Shown piece after piece: positions 17,777-27,118 of a stretch of 64,000 nucleotides of DNA. Position 1 is the first letter of the stretch. The number at the start of each line of letters is the position of its first letter. The notes beneath the pieces were generated by a model that was not told the origin of the DNA, did no database searches, and saw only the letters and a program-made list of their open reading frames with translations. Made by a program: the position numbers and the translations under genes. The stretch is from Bradyrhizobium barranii subsp. barranii (lineage in GTDB: Bacteria > Pseudomonadota > Alphaproteobacteria > Rhizobiales > Xanthobacteraceae): contig NZ_CP086136.1 in the NCBI RefSeq assembly GCF_017565645.3, positions 5,439,501 to 5,503,500 of the forward strand, written 5' to 3'.

Positions 17777-18717
17777 TGGGCGTCGCGATCTTCAACACCT
17801 ACCTCGTGCTGCTCTTCCTGCTTGTCCACTTCGGCATCGTGCGCTTCAACCTGTTCTGGAAGGCGTCGCCCGCGATCGTGCTGGTGCTGCTGCTGTTCGG
17901 GCTCTTGATCCCGATGGGGTGGGGCGCACCGCAGGGCAATGCGCTGGTCGTGCGCAATGCGGTCTCGATCGTGCCTGATGTGGCGGGCGAGGTGACGGAT
18001 GTTCCGGTTCTCGCCAACACGCCGCTGAGGGCAGGCGATGTCCTGTTCAAGATCGACCCGACGCCTTACGCGGCGCAGGTCAAGGCGATCGACGCGCAGT
18101 TCAAGCTCGCCAAGACGCGCCTCGGCCAGATGACGCAGCTCTACGAGCGCGACGCCGGCCGCGGCTTCGATGTCGAGCAGCGGCAATCGGAGGCCGACCA
18201 GCTCTCCGGCCAGCTCGAGGCCGCGCAATGGAATCTCGACAAGACGGTCGTGCGTGCGCCGGCCGACGGCTACGTGACCAATCTCGCGCTGCGCAAGGGC
18301 GCGCGCGTGGCGAACCTGCCGCTGGCGCCGGTGATGGCGTTCATTGACGTCTCAAGCACCATCATCGGCGTCGAGATCAACCAGAACGATGCGCGCTACG
18401 TGGCGCCCGGCCAGGAGGTCGAGGCCACATTCAAATTCGCACCTGGGCAGATCTACTCCGGCAAGGTCGAGAGCGTGCTCCAGGCGATCGCGACCGGACA
18501 GGTGCAGACATCGGGCACGGCAGTCCTGCCGAAAGCCATCGAGGCCGCCCCCTTCGTCGTGCGCGTCAAGCTCGACGACGCCGATTTCGTCAAACGGTTG
18601 CCGGCCGGCAGCGCCGGAACGGCTGCGATCTACACCGATCACGTCAAACCGACCCACGTCGTGCGCCGCGTGATCCTGCGGCAGGTCGCGATCCTGAATT
18701 ACGTCAATCCGTTCTAG
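17776..18717 (+). CDS. HlyD-family membrane fusion protein (YiaV-like)
   Basis: 313 residues. Two N-terminal membrane helices (NTYLVLLFLLVHFGIVRF, AIVLVLLLFGLLIPMGW) precede a periplasmic adaptor: lipoyl half-motif NAVSIVPDVAGEVTDVPV, coiled-coil hairpin (YAAQVKAIDAQFKLAKTRLG to LEAAQWNLDKT), second half VVRAPADGYVTNLALRKGA, then a beta-barrel. This matches YiaV/EmrA-type fusion proteins. No cognate ABC or MFS pump is coded next to it, so the partner may be the DUF3302 protein or lie elsewhere. Translationally coupled to the preceding gene. Confidence 0.85.
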   Translation: MGVAIFNTYLVLLFLLVHFGIVRFNLFWKASPAIVLVLLLFGLLIPMGWGAPQGNALVVRNAVSIVPDVAGEVTDVPVLANTPLRAGDVLFKIDPTPYAAQVKAIDAQFKLAKTRLGQMTQLYERDAGRGFDVEQRQSEADQLSGQLEAAQWNLDKTVVRAPADGYVTNLALRKGARVANLPLAPVMAFIDVSSTIIGVEINQNDARYVAPGQEVEATFKFAPGQIYSGKVESVLQAIATGQVQTSGTAVLPKAIEAAPFVVRVKLDDADFVKRLPAGSAGTAAIYTDHVKPTHVVRRVILRQVAILNYVNPF

Positions 18718-18728
18718 CGAGAGGGCGC

Positions 18729-19757
18729 ATGAAAAGAGCAGTGCTGACGGCTTCGTTCCTCATCCTCACCTCGGCCACGCAGGCGCAGTCGCCGGTCCCG
18801 GTGACGGTCGATAATTTTGGGCGCGCGGAATCCGACCTGTACTTCGGCAACGGCGTCAAGGACGCCGGTGGCATCGGTAAGCTGTTTCACCATCGCGAGC
18901 CGATGGCGATTGATAAGCAGGGCGTCATCCGGTCGAATCGTGACACGCTGTACTCCATGGCCGTCGTTGATCTCGATGCGGGACCGGTAACGATCAAGTT
19001 GCCGGACGCTGGCAAGCGGTTCCGGTCGTTGATGGTGGTCAACGAGGATCACTACATCGTCGGCGACATAGAGTATCGCGCCGGAAGTTACACGTACGAT
19101 CGGAAGAGGGTCGGCACACGCTATGCGCTGATCGGGCTTCGAACCCTCGTCGATCCCAACGATCCCAACGATCCCAAGGATGTCGAGAAGGTCCGCGCAG
19201 TCCAGGACGCCGTCACGATCAGCCAGAAGGCGCCCGGCAAGTTCGAGATACCGAATTGGGATACGGTCAGTCAGAAGAAGGTGCGGGACGCCCTCCTGGT
19301 GCTGTCGTCAACCGCAGGCGGCTTCAAGAATGCGTTTGGCGCCAAGGGGCAGGTCGATCCGATCCGGCACCTGATCGCGACCGCCGCGGGATGGGGCGGC
19401 AATCCCGACAAGGACGCCACCTATCTCAGCGTCACCCCCGAGAAGAACGACGGCAGCACCGTCTACAAGCTGACCGTCCCCGGCAATGTGCCGGTGGACG
19501 GCTTCTGGTCGATCAGTCTCTACAACGCCGAGGGCTATTTCGAGAAGAACCCCTACAACGCTTACTCGCTCAACAATCTGACGGCGACGAAATCAGCCGA
19601 CGGCGCCACGGTGGTCCAGTTCGGTGGCTGTGACGGCAAGATCCCGAACTGCCTGCCGATCATGAAGGGCTGGAATTACACCGTCCGGCTCTATCGGCCG
19701 CGCCCCGAAGTCCTGAACGGCAAGTGGAAATTCCCGGAGCCGAAGCCCGTGAGCTGA
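18729..19757 (+). CDS. Exported DUF1254/DUF1214-type protein, 342 aa
   Basis: A signal peptide (MKRAVLTASFLILTSATQAQ) is followed by a shortened DUF1254 part (FGRAESDLYFGNGV, NRDTLYSMAVVDLDAGPVTI) and a DUF1214 C-terminal beta domain (KLTVPGNVPVDGFWSISLYN, YTVRLYRPRPEVLNGKWKFP). Proteins of this kind are periplasmic and of unknown function. It lies 12 bases after the HlyD-like gene and 23 bases before a longer relative. A DPNDPNDPKD tripeptide repeat sits near residue 142. Confidence 0.82.
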   Translation: MKRAVLTASFLILTSATQAQSPVPVTVDNFGRAESDLYFGNGVKDAGGIGKLFHHREPMAIDKQGVIRSNRDTLYSMAVVDLDAGPVTIKLPDAGKRFRSLMVVNEDHYIVGDIEYRAGSYTYDRKRVGTRYALIGLRTLVDPNDPNDPKDVEKVRAVQDAVTISQKAPGKFEIPNWDTVSQKKVRDALLVLSSTAGGFKNAFGAKGQVDPIRHLIATAAGWGGNPDKDATYLSVTPEKNDGSTVYKLTVPGNVPVDGFWSISLYNAEGYFEKNPYNAYSLNNLTATKSADGATVVQFGGCDGKIPNCLPIMKGWNYTVRLYRPRPEVLNGKWKFPEPKPVS

Positions 19758-19780
19758 ACGGCGAACAGATGGAGGTTGTC

Positions 19781-21208
19781 ATGAGACATTTGATCACCGG
19801 GGTCGTCGCCGCGATGCTGATGGCCGCAAATGTGCACGCGCAGAGCCTGTCGCCGGATGAACTCGCCGCGCGCACTATCCAGCGTCGCGCAGTCGAGGCG
19901 ATGATCTGGGGCATGCCGGCGGTGAATGCCGATCTCATGCTCCAGACCATGCTTGGGACGACCAAGGCAAAGCCGAACGAGATCATCTACTGGTCGAAGC
20001 CGGTGAACTGGAAGAACCAGACGCTGACGCCCAATCCGGACTCGATCTATCTGATGTCGTTCTGGAACGTGAAGGACGGCCCGGTCGTGATCGACATTCC
20101 GCCGGCGCAAGGCGGCTCGATCGCGGGCAACATCGTCACGGCGTGGCAGATGCCGCTGGAGGACGCAGGTCCCGAAGGCGCCGACAAGGGGCAGGGCGGC
20201 AAATATTTGATCCTGCCGCCCGGTTACAAGGGCGACGCGCCCGCGGGCTACATCTCGCTTCAGTCGGACACGTTCAGCGGCTTCGCGCTGCTGCGCTCCA
20301 ATCTCGCAAGCCACGGCGATGCCGACGTGGCGAAGTCGGTCTCCTACGGCAAGCAGGTCAAGGTCTACCCACTCGCGCAGGCGAAGGATCCGCCGCAGAC
20401 CAATTTCACTGACGCCTACGACGTGCTGTTCGACTCCACGATTCCCTTCGATGCGAGCTTCTATCGCAGCCTCGACCGCGTGGTGCAGAACGAGCCGTGG
20501 CTCGATCGCGATCGGGCCATGATCGACCAGCTCGCGAGCATCGGCATCGAGAAGGGCAAGGCTTTCAATCCGGATCAGAAGACCGTCGCGCTGCTCGATC
20601 AGGCCGCCCGCGAGGCCCATGCGATACTCGAACAGCGCTACGACGCCGGCTTCGCCGTAATCAACCCGGGCATCCGCTGGTTCCCGGCTGCGGTAGCGGA
20701 GATGGTCAAGGCGGCGAGCACTGGATACGCCGATCCGAACACCTATCCGGTCGACATGCGCGGCGTCTCCTACACGCTCGGCTTCACCGGTATCAAGCGA
20801 CTGGGCACCGCGCAGTTCTACCTGTTGGCCAACAAGGATAGGGATGGCCAGCCGTTCGACGGCGCCGCCACCTATCGCCTGACGGTGCCCGCCAACGCGC
20901 CGGTCAAGCAATACTGGTCCGCAACAGTCTACGACCGCGAGACCCACGCGCTGGTGCGCAACATGCCGAGCGCAAGCCGGGCTTCGATCAGCCCGGGCAT
21001 CCAGAAGAATGCCGACGGTTCGGTCGATGTCTATTTCGGCCCGAAGGCGCCGGAGGGCAAGGAAGCCAATTGGGTGCCGACCGATCCGGCGCGGAAGTTC
21101 GAGTTGCTATTCCGCCTCTACGGGCCCGAGCAGCCGCTGTTCGACCACAGCTGGAAACTGCCCGATGCCGAGCGTGTCGCCGCCACGATCGGGGGCGCCA
21201 AGAAGTAG
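19781..21208 (+). CDS. Exported DUF1254/DUF1214 protein, 475 aa
   Basis: Full-length two-domain member. It has a signal peptide (HLITGVVAAMLMAANVHAQ), a DUF1254 domain (AVEAMIWGMPAVNADLMLQ, LTPNPDSIYLMSFWNVKDGP) and a DUF1214 domain (YRLTVPANAPVKQYWSATVY, with SWKLPDAERV near the end). ATG 19781 has GGAGG at 19771-19775. It is paralogous to the gene just before it. No catalytic residues are established for the family. Its place beside a fusion protein and an outer-membrane channel suggests an envelope role. Confidence 0.86.
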   Translation: MRHLITGVVAAMLMAANVHAQSLSPDELAARTIQRRAVEAMIWGMPAVNADLMLQTMLGTTKAKPNEIIYWSKPVNWKNQTLTPNPDSIYLMSFWNVKDGPVVIDIPPAQGGSIAGNIVTAWQMPLEDAGPEGADKGQGGKYLILPPGYKGDAPAGYISLQSDTFSGFALLRSNLASHGDADVAKSVSYGKQVKVYPLAQAKDPPQTNFTDAYDVLFDSTIPFDASFYRSLDRVVQNEPWLDRDRAMIDQLASIGIEKGKAFNPDQKTVALLDQAAREAHAILEQRYDAGFAVINPGIRWFPAAVAEMVKAASTGYADPNTYPVDMRGVSYTLGFTGIKRLGTAQFYLLANKDRDGQPFDGAATYRLTVPANAPVKQYWSATVYDRETHALVRNMPSASRASISPGIQKNADGSVDVYFGPKAPEGKEANWVPTDPARKFELLFRLYGPEQPLFDHSWKLPDAERVAATIGGAKK

Positions 21209-21269
21209 TGCAATTGGGCGAGCGTGATGCGTTCGGGTGGAAGACGTGACGAGAATAGGGAGACGCGAC

Positions 21270-22286
21270 GTGACGGGACACATTCGCAAAGCCGGGCTCG
21301 GGACTGCATTGGCGCTGGCGAGCTTCACCGCTCAGCCTGCGCTTGCCGCTTCTGGCGGCGTGAGCTTCTGGCTTCCGGGCATCTTCGGCAGCCTGGCCGC
21401 CGTTCCGGTAACGCCTGGATGGGCCTATTCGACGATCTACCTTCACCTCAACGAAAAGGCCGGAGGAGGGCAGAACTTCGTCACCAGCGGCGGCATACCC
21501 GGCTCGGTGACCGCCGGCCTCAACGCACACGCCGACGCGCTCGTCATGGGCATCACCTACACCTCGCCGATGCCGGTGCTGGGCGGCCAAGCCGGCTTCA
21601 CCGTGCTCACCGCGCCCGGCAACATTGGCGCCGGCATCGATGCGACGCTGACCGGTCCGCGCGGCAATACGATCTCGGGCAGCGCCACCGACAACCGCAC
21701 GACGCTGACCGACGTGTTCTACCAGGGCACGCTGAAATGGAATCAGGGCGTCCACAACGAGCTGGTCTACATCACCGGCAACATCCCGAGCGGCACCTAT
21801 GATTCCAGCCGGCTCGCCAATCTGAGTTTTGGCTTCCCCGCGATCGACGTCGGTGCCGGCTACACCTATCTCGATCCGAAGAGCGGCCACGAATTCTCGA
21901 TCGTCGGCGGGCTCACCTATAGTTTCATGAACGGGGCCCTCCAGTATCAGAACGGTATGGATTTTCATGTCGACTGGGCAGCCTCACAGTTCGTCAGCAA
22001 GAACGTTCACATCGGCATCGCCGGTTATTTCTTCCAGCAGATCACCGACGATAGCGGTCCCGGCGCCAAGCTCGGTGGCTTCCGCGGCCAGGCGGTCGGT
22101 ATCGGTCCGCAGATCGGTTTCATGATCCCGATGTCCGACGGCTACCAGGGCTATCTCAATGTCCGAGGCTACAAGGACCTCGAGACCGAGAACCGGCCGA
22201 ACAGCTGGTCGACCTGGGTTACTTTCTCGGTCTCGCCGGCAGCGCCCGCGCCGGCGGCGACGAAGCCCATCGTTCGAAAGTACTGA
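21270..22286 (+). CDS. Outer-membrane channel-like protein (phenol MetA/SphA-like family)
   Basis: 338 residues. A signal peptide (GLGTALALASFTAQPALA) is followed by alternating beta strands with turns typical of an outer-membrane barrel (GWAYSTIYLHLNEKAGGG, VGAGYTYLDPKSGHEFSIV, HIGIAGYFFQQITDD) and LRGYKDLETENRP-like sequence near the end. It resembles the MetA/SphA group linked to uptake of hydrophobic compounds. GTG 21270 has AGGGAGA six bases upstream; an earlier GTG at 21237 is less well placed. The specific family is a judgement from pattern only. Confidence 0.75.
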   Translation: MTGHIRKAGLGTALALASFTAQPALAASGGVSFWLPGIFGSLAAVPVTPGWAYSTIYLHLNEKAGGGQNFVTSGGIPGSVTAGLNAHADALVMGITYTSPMPVLGGQAGFTVLTAPGNIGAGIDATLTGPRGNTISGSATDNRTTLTDVFYQGTLKWNQGVHNELVYITGNIPSGTYDSSRLANLSFGFPAIDVGAGYTYLDPKSGHEFSIVGGLTYSFMNGALQYQNGMDFHVDWAASQFVSKNVHIGIAGYFFQQITDDSGPGAKLGGFRGQAVGIGPQIGFMIPMSDGYQGYLNVRGYKDLETENRPNSWSTWVTFSVSPAAPAPAATKPIVRKY

Positions 22287-23258
22287 TGGAGGCGTTCAGG
22301 CAGCTCCGATGACCGGAGAGAAAACCAGCAAACGCGTATTTCGCATTGGCTACCAGACATCGATCATCACGGTGTTCGTGGGCGTGGTGCTGCTTGTGGG
22401 CCTGACGCTGGTCTATCTCAGCTTCGAACGCGTGACCGCCATCACCAGGACGGCCGCCTCTGGCTTCATCGAGAAGGTGGCGCAGCTTGGCGCCGATCAC
22501 ATCGACGAGCAGTTCAAGAATGTCCGCGACAATCTCGACATCCTGTCCGGCCTGCCGCCGATCCAGGAGGCCGACATCGCGGACAATACGCGGCTATACA
22601 GCCTGATGGCGGCGATGCTGCGCAACAACCCGCAGCTCTTCAATCTCTATGTCGGCTACGAGGACGGCTCGTTCATCGAGATGGACGTGATCGACCGGGC
22701 CCAGCCGTCGTTCCGGAAGGGCTTGAACGTCGATGAGGATGCTGCCTTCCGGCTGGTCGTGATCTCGCGCACGGCGGGGGCCGCGCCTGTCACGCAGTAT
22801 CTCTCCGAAAACCTCATTCAGGTTGCCGAGGTCGCCGGACCCGCGAGCTACGACCCGCGGCAGCGGCCCTGGTATGTCGAGGCGTTCAAGAACGACAAGA
22901 CGCTGTTGACAGGTCCTTACGTCTTCTACGCCACGGGTGAGCCGGGCTACACGCTGCGGACGCCGTTGAGGGAAGGGCGCCGCGGCGTCATTGCGGGTGA
23001 TTTGCTGCTGAACCGGTTCGAGGACATGCTGGCGGAGCAGAAGCTCGGCCAATCAGGGCTGGCGTTCCTGTTCAACGATGCCGGGCGCATCGTCGGCCAT
23101 CCCGAGATGAACCGCCTGATGGCGGAGATTCCTGAGCGGCAGGACGACCTGCCACAGATCGGCGCGCTCCGGCTGCCCGCGCTCGTGCCGGTCATCCACT
23201 CCTGGCGGGACGGCGGGGCGGCCCAGCAGTTCTTTGCCGACGCGTCGGGCCGAACCTA

Positions 23259-24376
23259 TTACCCGGAATCAGAGCTGAGTGATACGGCGGCCTTTGAAAC
23301 GGCGTTGACGGACCTTTTTCTTGGTCCAGACGAAGGGCTCGGCTCTGTCGTTGTATGCGTTGACGTAGGCATCGATGTGTTCCTGAAGCTGCTTGAGGCT
23401 CGTGAAGGAGGTGCCGCTGAGCGACTGCCCCTGCAAGATGGAAAACCATACTTCGACCTGATTGAGCCATGACGCACTTGTCGGCGTGAAATGAAATTGC
23501 ACGTTGGGGTGGGCCTTGAGCCAGTCCTCGTTCTTTTTATGGGTGTTGAGGTTGTCGAGGATGACGTGAAGCTTGCGGTTCGGAAAAGCCGCGGTGACGC
23601 TGTTCATGAAATCGAGAAACTCGACGCGGCGCCGGCGTTTTGAATGGGTCGCGATGATCTTTCCGGTGGCGACTTCGAGCGCCGCAAACAATGTTGTGGT
23701 GCCATGCCGCTTGTAATCGTGGCTTTGGCCGGTCAAGGCGCGGCCATTGGGCAACTTCAGATAACCCTGCGCTCGCTCCAAAGCCTGGATCGAGGGCTTC
23801 TCGTCCACGCACAGCACAATGGCCCTCGCCGGCGGCGCGACATAGAGGCCGACAACATCGGCGGCTTTGGCCGTAAAGTTCGGGTCGTTGCTCTCGCACC
23901 AGGACTTGCGAGCCACCAGGTCAATCTTGTGGCTGCGCAGGAACCGCCAGACATATTGGACATCGACATCGCCCAGCGCCTCGGCCAGCAGGGGGCCGGT
24001 CCAGCGCGCAAACCCTTGCGGTGGCGGCTTATCCAGCAGCTTCAGAATCCGCTTGTCGGTCGTCTTCGTATAGATCGGCTGCTTGCCAGGCCGCGGCTTG
24101 TCTTGCAGCCCTTCAAGGCCATGGTCGGCATAGCGATGCCGCCAAAGGCTGACAATCCGCGGCTGGACCCCAACTTCCTTGGCGATCGACCGGGTGCTGC
24201 GCCCATCCGCCGCCAACAGAACTATCCGCGCCCGCTTCAAATCGCGCTGCAACGTCACCGGTGAGCGACAGCACGCCTCAAGCACCTTGCGATCTTTCCT
24301 CGAAAGGTGGACTTCTCTTGCTTCGGGTATCATCCCGACCTTGAATCACGACTCACGTTCCAAGAAAAGTGGGTAC
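23259..24376 (-). mobile_element. IS630-family insertion sequence inside the cyclase gene
   Basis: About 1.12 kb between TA dinucleotides at 23257-23258 and 24377-24378, the target duplication expected for IS630. The boundary can be shifted by 3 bases (TA at 23260 and 24374) without changing the reading of the host gene. Outer termini share TACCC. The single transposase gene looks complete, so the insertion may be recent. Confidence 0.82.
23269..24333 (-). CDS. IS630-family transposase
   Basis: 354 residues. The N-terminal half has paired HTH motifs (RSIAKEVGVQPRIVSLWRHR, FARWTGPLLAEALGDVDV). The C-terminal half is a DDE domain with the residues IVLCVDEKPSIQALERAQ (first Asp), LHVILDNLNTHKK (second Asp) and FTPTSASWLNQVEVWFSIL (acidic third residue). 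No frameshift is visible. It is transcribed against the cyclase gene it interrupts. Confidence 0.93.
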   Translation of the reverse strand: MIPEAREVHLSRKDRKVLEACCRSPVTLQRDLKRARIVLLAADGRSTRSIAKEVGVQPRIVSLWRHRYADHGLEGLQDKPRPGKQPIYTKTTDKRILKLLDKPPPQGFARWTGPLLAEALGDVDVQYVWRFLRSHKIDLVARKSWCESNDPNFTAKAADVVGLYVAPPARAIVLCVDEKPSIQALERAQGYLKLPNGRALTGQSHDYKRHGTTTLFAALEVATGKIIATHSKRRRRVEFLDFMNSVTAAFPNRKLHVILDNLNTHKKNEDWLKAHPNVQFHFTPTSASWLNQVEVWFSILQGQSLSGTSFTSLKQLQEHIDAYVNAYNDRAEPFVWTKKKVRQRRFKGRRITQL

Positions 24377-25530
24377 TATGTTGCGGCGGTCCACAGGCTC
24401 GAGACGGCCGGCTCGGCCAATATCCGGATGGCGATGGTCGCGCCGCTCGACGAGTTCTATGCGCAGATCATCGACGAGCGCCGCACGCTGTTCGCGTTGG
24501 CGCTGGCCTTTGTCGGAGCCACGCTGCCATTCGCGTTCTGGCTCGGATCGCTGATGGCGCAGCCGCTGCGCAAGCTCGCCGACGAGACCGACGCGATCCA
24601 GCGGTTCGAGATTACCGAGCGGCCGCGCGTCCATTCCGTCATCGCCGAGATCGAGGAGCTTGGCCGCTCGGTGTTCACGATGCGCAGCGTGGTCCGCAGC
24701 TTTGCGAGCTTCATCCCGCGCCAGATCGTGCGGCAGCTGATCGAGACCGGCTCTTCGCTCAGCCTCGGCGGCTCCAGGCGTGAGGTCACGGTGCTGTTCA
24801 CCGACGTCGCCGACTTTACCGCCAAGACGGAGCGCGCCGACCCGTCGCAGGTGATGATCCACACCTCGCGCTATTTCGCGGTACTGTCGGACGAGATCAT
24901 GCGGCACCAGGGCACGGTCGACAAATATATCGGCGACGCCGTGATGGCATTCTGGAACGCGCCGGCTGACGATCCCGACCACACCGTCAATGCCTGCCGT
25001 GCCATCCTGGCATGCCTTGCGGCCAACGAAGCGCTCAACCAGGAGTTTCGGCGCGAGGGCTGGCCGCCCTACGACACCCGCTTTGGCCTGCATGTCGGCG
25101 ATGCCGTGGTCGGCAACATTGGCTCGAGCGACCGGATGAACTACACCGCGCTGGGCGCCACCATCAACCTGGCGTCGCGGTTGGAGGGACTGAACAAGAA
25201 TTACGGCACGCGCGTGCTGGTCAGCGCCGCGGTCCGCGCCAGCGTCGGCGATCGGTTCCTGTTCCGCAGCGTCGACAGCATCACGCCGAAGGGATTTGCC
25301 GACGCGATCGAAGTCAGTGAGCTCAGCGGCGAGATGGCGCACGCCGATGAAGCCGACGTTGCGATGTGTCGACGCTGGGATGAAGTCTTTGCGGCGATCG
25401 CGCAGGACGGCGCGGCCGAGACGACGCGGGTCCGGCTGTCGGCCTTCCTGCACGACTATCCCAAGGATAGCGTCGCGCTATTTCATGCCCAGCGATTTCG
25501 GTCCGCGGCCCGGAATGCGGGAGCGGCGGC

Positions 25531-26535
25531 ATGAACATCAGTGGTCTCAATCGCCGGCAATTGCTGCGGCACGGCGCGGCGCTGGCGGCCGCGTCAATGC
25601 ACGCGGCGCCAGCCATCGCGCAGGCGCGCAGCAGAATTCGGCTCGGTTATCTCCACGTGGTCGCCGTGGACGGACACATCTGGACCGGGCTCGATCGCGG
25701 CTCGTTCGACCGCGAGGGGATCGATTTCGAATTGCACGAGTTCAACACCGGACCTGAAGTCTTCGAGGCGATGGCGCGAGGTGAGCTCGACGTCCTCTCG
25801 GCCGGCGGCGTCATCTCCAACTATCTGGCGCTCGGCCGCGGCCGGGGCTTTCTCATCAACGACATTGAGGTCGCGACCGCACAGCTCTGGGTCCGGCCGA
25901 CGCTCGGCGTCAAGGGGATGGCCGATCTCAGGGGCAAGCGGATCGCGACGACGATGAAGACCACGGCGCACATCTTTCTCGATCGCGCGCTGCGAGCCAA
26001 CAACGTCAACCCGTCCGAGGTCGAGATCGTCAACGGCAGCATGGCCGCCGCCGTCAAGGCATTCATTGCCGGCGAGGTGCCGGCCGTTGCGCTCTGGGTG
26101 CCGTTCAACATTGCCGTCCGCGAGGCGTTGCCGGATGCGGTCAAGCTGGTGGACGCCTCCGCCTTCTACCCGCAATCCGCCGTGCTCGGCGGCTGGGCCG
26201 CGCGGATGGATTTTTATGCGGGGAACAGGGACGTGCTGGCCCGGATCATCCGCGCCTGGGCGGAAGCGAACGACCACATGGTGCGCAACCCGGCGGCCGC
26301 AGCGGAGGCGCTCCAGACACATTACGGGCAGTCGCGTCCCGCCGACATCGCGGAAGCCTTCAAGGCCCAGAAGCTCTATTCCTCGCGCGAATGGAAGCGG
26401 CTGTATTCCGACGGGACCGTCGTGAAATGGCTCCAGCAGGTCAGCGACTTCTTCATGACGGATGCCGGCGTCACCGCACCCGTGCGGGCCGCAGACTATT
26501 TCGACACGCAGCTCTACCTTGCAACCGTCGCCTGA
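25531..26535 (+). CDS. Periplasmic substrate-binding protein, nitrate/sulfonate type
   Basis: 334 residues. A twin-arginine signal (NRRQLLRHGAALAAASMHAA) is followed by a two-lobed binding fold (IRLGYLHVVAVDGHIWTG, LDVLSAGGVISNYLALG, MADLRGKRIATTMKTTAHIF, GEVPAVALWVPFNIAVREAL). It resembles SsuA/NrtA-like proteins of ABC importers, but no permease or ATPase gene is near. The start overlaps the cyclase stop (ATGA). It may therefore deliver ligand to the cyclase's Cache sensor rather than to a transporter. That is inference; a taurine or sulfonate ligand would fit the sulfatase context but is not shown. Confidence 0.83.
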   Translation: MNISGLNRRQLLRHGAALAAASMHAAPAIAQARSRIRLGYLHVVAVDGHIWTGLDRGSFDREGIDFELHEFNTGPEVFEAMARGELDVLSAGGVISNYLALGRGRGFLINDIEVATAQLWVRPTLGVKGMADLRGKRIATTMKTTAHIFLDRALRANNVNPSEVEIVNGSMAAAVKAFIAGEVPAVALWVPFNIAVREALPDAVKLVDASAFYPQSAVLGGWAARMDFYAGNRDVLARIIRAWAEANDHMVRNPAAAAEALQTHYGQSRPADIAEAFKAQKLYSSREWKRLYSDGTVVKWLQQVSDFFMTDAGVTAPVRAADYFDTQLYLATVA

Positions 26536-26803
26536 ACTTGCAGGGGCACAGGCTCGCACGGACACTCCCTTCGAGCCATGCATCGGCCTGCCCAGCGTCC
26601 AGATCATATTTCAATGTGTTTTCAATATCCTGCGCCCGCATTCTAATGCAGCCGCGCACCACTTCAGGTGATATCCGCCCCAGTGCAGAATCGCACTCAA
26701 GCAGTTGTGTGTGTCGGGCGCGGTCGCGTCATGAGGGCGACGCCAATTCGACCCAATTCAAATCGACCTTGGCAGGCGCCGGATCCTTACGGAGGTGATT
26801 CCA

Positions 26804-26980
26804 ATGCCAGACGTCCTCGACCGTTCCGAAATGGCCCCCTCGATTCTGCCGGCGGACGTTCCCGAGCTCAGCGATGATGAATGCCTGGCCTGCCTCGCGC
26901 GCGCCGTCGAGGCGCACGATTCGGCGCGGCTCGACGAAGTCGCCGCATTGATCGGCCGCCTCGCAGTCACGATCGAATAG
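26804..26980 (+). CDS. Small acidic protein, 58 aa
   Basis: Not recognised. An all-helical small protein (LSDDECLACLARAVEAHDSA, RLDEVAALIGRLAVTIE). Support for translation is strong: a perfect anti-16S match GGAGGTGAT at 26791-26799 lies five bases before ATG 26804. The 268 bases between the substrate-binding gene and this start hold nothing else I can identify. Confidence 0.6.
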   Translation: MPDVLDRSEMAPSILPADVPELSDDECLACLARAVEAHDSARLDEVAALIGRLAVTIE

Positions 26981-27118
26981 CTCACCAACCAACTTGACGC
27001 CGTGGGTTGCGTAGCCCGGTCCGCCCGGGCCAACGGACGTGTTGCGTTTTCGCGGAGCCTGTTCCAAAGATGCCGCCAAATTTCGTCCGCGGCATCGTCC
27101 GCATTGCAGGGTCCGCAA

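Larger units (their letters stand above)
22309..25534 (+). pseudogene. Class III adenylate/guanylate cyclase with dCache sensor, split by IS630
   Basis: Two halves of one receptor cyclase. The 5' half (22309-23258) codes a membrane helix (TSIITVFVGVVLLVGLTLVY) and an extracytoplasmic Cache-type sensor (NLYVGYEDGSFIEMDVIDRA, YDPRQRPWYVEAFKNDKTLL). The 3' half (24377-25534) codes the rest of the sensor, a second helix (LFALALAFVGATLPFAFWL), a HAMP segment (PLRKLADETDAIQRFE) and a class III cyclase domain (VTVLFTDVADFT, VDKYIGDAVMAFWNAP, GLHVGDAVVGNIG, NYTALGATINLASRLE). Removing the IS and one TA copy joins the halves in frame. As it stands, the first half runs into the IS and stops at 23472. 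The end overlaps the substrate-binding gene (ATGA). Confidence 0.9.

Noticed and set aside
22159..22308. 50-codon upstream extension of the cyclase frame
   Set aside because: It overlaps the outer-membrane protein gene in another frame; ATG 22309 is the sensible start.
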